From the IMG/VR virus record IMGVR_UViG_3300009431_000002, positions 62,001-126,000 of that record: a stretch of 64,000 nucleotides of DNA; one strand, written 5' to 3'. This document shows, piece after piece, positions 63,817-64,000 of the stretch. Origin of the DNA: a virus. A model generated the notes under the pieces. It saw only the letters and a program-made list of their open reading frames with translations. It was not told the origin of the DNA and made no database searches. How positions within the stretch are numbered: position 1 is the stretch's first letter; every line of letters starts with the position of its first letter. A program made the translations under genes and the position numbers.

Positions 63817-64000
63817 TTACGCGGCGAGCTTCTGCGGCACGAAGATGTCCGGCCGCGGGATGCGGCGGGTCGATGCGAGCAAGCACAACAGCGCGGCGTG
63901 GTAGGAGTCATCCGTGGTCTCCGGCGCCAGCTTGTACTCGTCCTGTCGGGTCTTCTCGTTGTACTCGGTGAAGATGTTGACGAAGTCCGAAGCGAACGGC
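63817..64000 (-). CDS. C-terminal end of a probable large terminase (partial)
   Basis: The reverse-strand frame stops at TAA 63817-63819 and continues past the right edge; 60 residues are visible. FASDFVNIFTEYNEKTRQDE and LAPETTDDSYHAALLCLLAS resemble the end of the nuclease domain of large terminases, where an Asp-Asp precedes a helix with Ala/Leu and His. The ATPase part lies outside the window, so the call is tentative. Confidence 0.45.
   Translation of the reverse strand, partial: PFASDFVNIFTEYNEKTRQDEYKLAPETTDDSYHAALLCLLASTRRIPRPDIFVPQKLAA

Noticed and set aside
1-64000. CRISPR arrays or insertion sequences
   Set aside because: No series of spaced direct repeats and no transposase-like protein or terminal inverted repeat pair was seen.

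Overview
This window is part of the genome of a GC-rich, tailed double-stranded DNA phage (or a prophage of one) with a contractile tail. It carries an HK97-like major capsid protein, a prohead protease, the C-terminal end of a probable large terminase, a very large tail sheath protein, a tail fibre or spike with a beta-helix-type motif, and a muramidase endolysin in a lysis cluster. The cluster has secreted and membrane proteins that could be spanins, which suggests a Gram-negative host. No host genes, integrase, tRNA or CRISPR array were seen, so host and lifestyle stay open.

Layout. (1) 1-17,107, rightward: about 35 small, mostly unrecognised genes, nearly all joined by 4-base overlaps (ATGA or GTGA). 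They include a sigma-region-4-like protein with a zinc ribbon, a cysteine-peptidase-like protein, a ParB-superfamily-like protein paired with a protein of five tandem helix-turn-helix units, and an AAA+ ATPase. A non-coding stretch of about 600 bases lies at 10,874-11,482. (2) 17,137-25,528, leftward: a metzincin-like protease, small secreted proteins, endolysin, holin-like and membrane proteins, a possible lipoprotein, two methyltransferases and a family 2 glycosyltransferase. All could be read from one TTGACA/GATACT promoter whose predicted transcript starts at the first ATG. (3) 25,746-32,342, rightward: a MoxR/CobS-like AAA+ ATPase and a CobT-like VWA protein with small zinc-ribbon genes between them. 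(4) 32,376-62,017, leftward: the virion module. Read from its promoter near 62,050 it runs internal proteins, protease, scaffold-like proteins, capsid, connectors, glycine-rich internal proteins, sheath, fibre and several beta-rich virion proteins. (5) 62,123-63,717, rightward: a MerR-type HTH protein and a Lys/Ala-rich protein. The terminase end follows on the other strand.

Control signals separate by strand. Rightward units begin 22-42 bases after a motif of the form YAYAAGGGG..CNAAC with no visible -35 box. The two leftward units with a recognisable promoter have TTGACA-N18-(GATACT/TATAAC). Many hairpins are followed by a short (N)TTAGC or TTACC tail rather than a U-run. A palindrome centred on CGACAC(T/A)GTGTCG occurs five times, once between the divergent operons at 25.5 kb, twice inside virion genes, once beside the sheath gene and once in a small leftward gene. 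It could be a repressor/stoperator or a dispersed centromere-like site. Several genes of 23-32 codons are fixed in place by start/stop overlaps on both sides.
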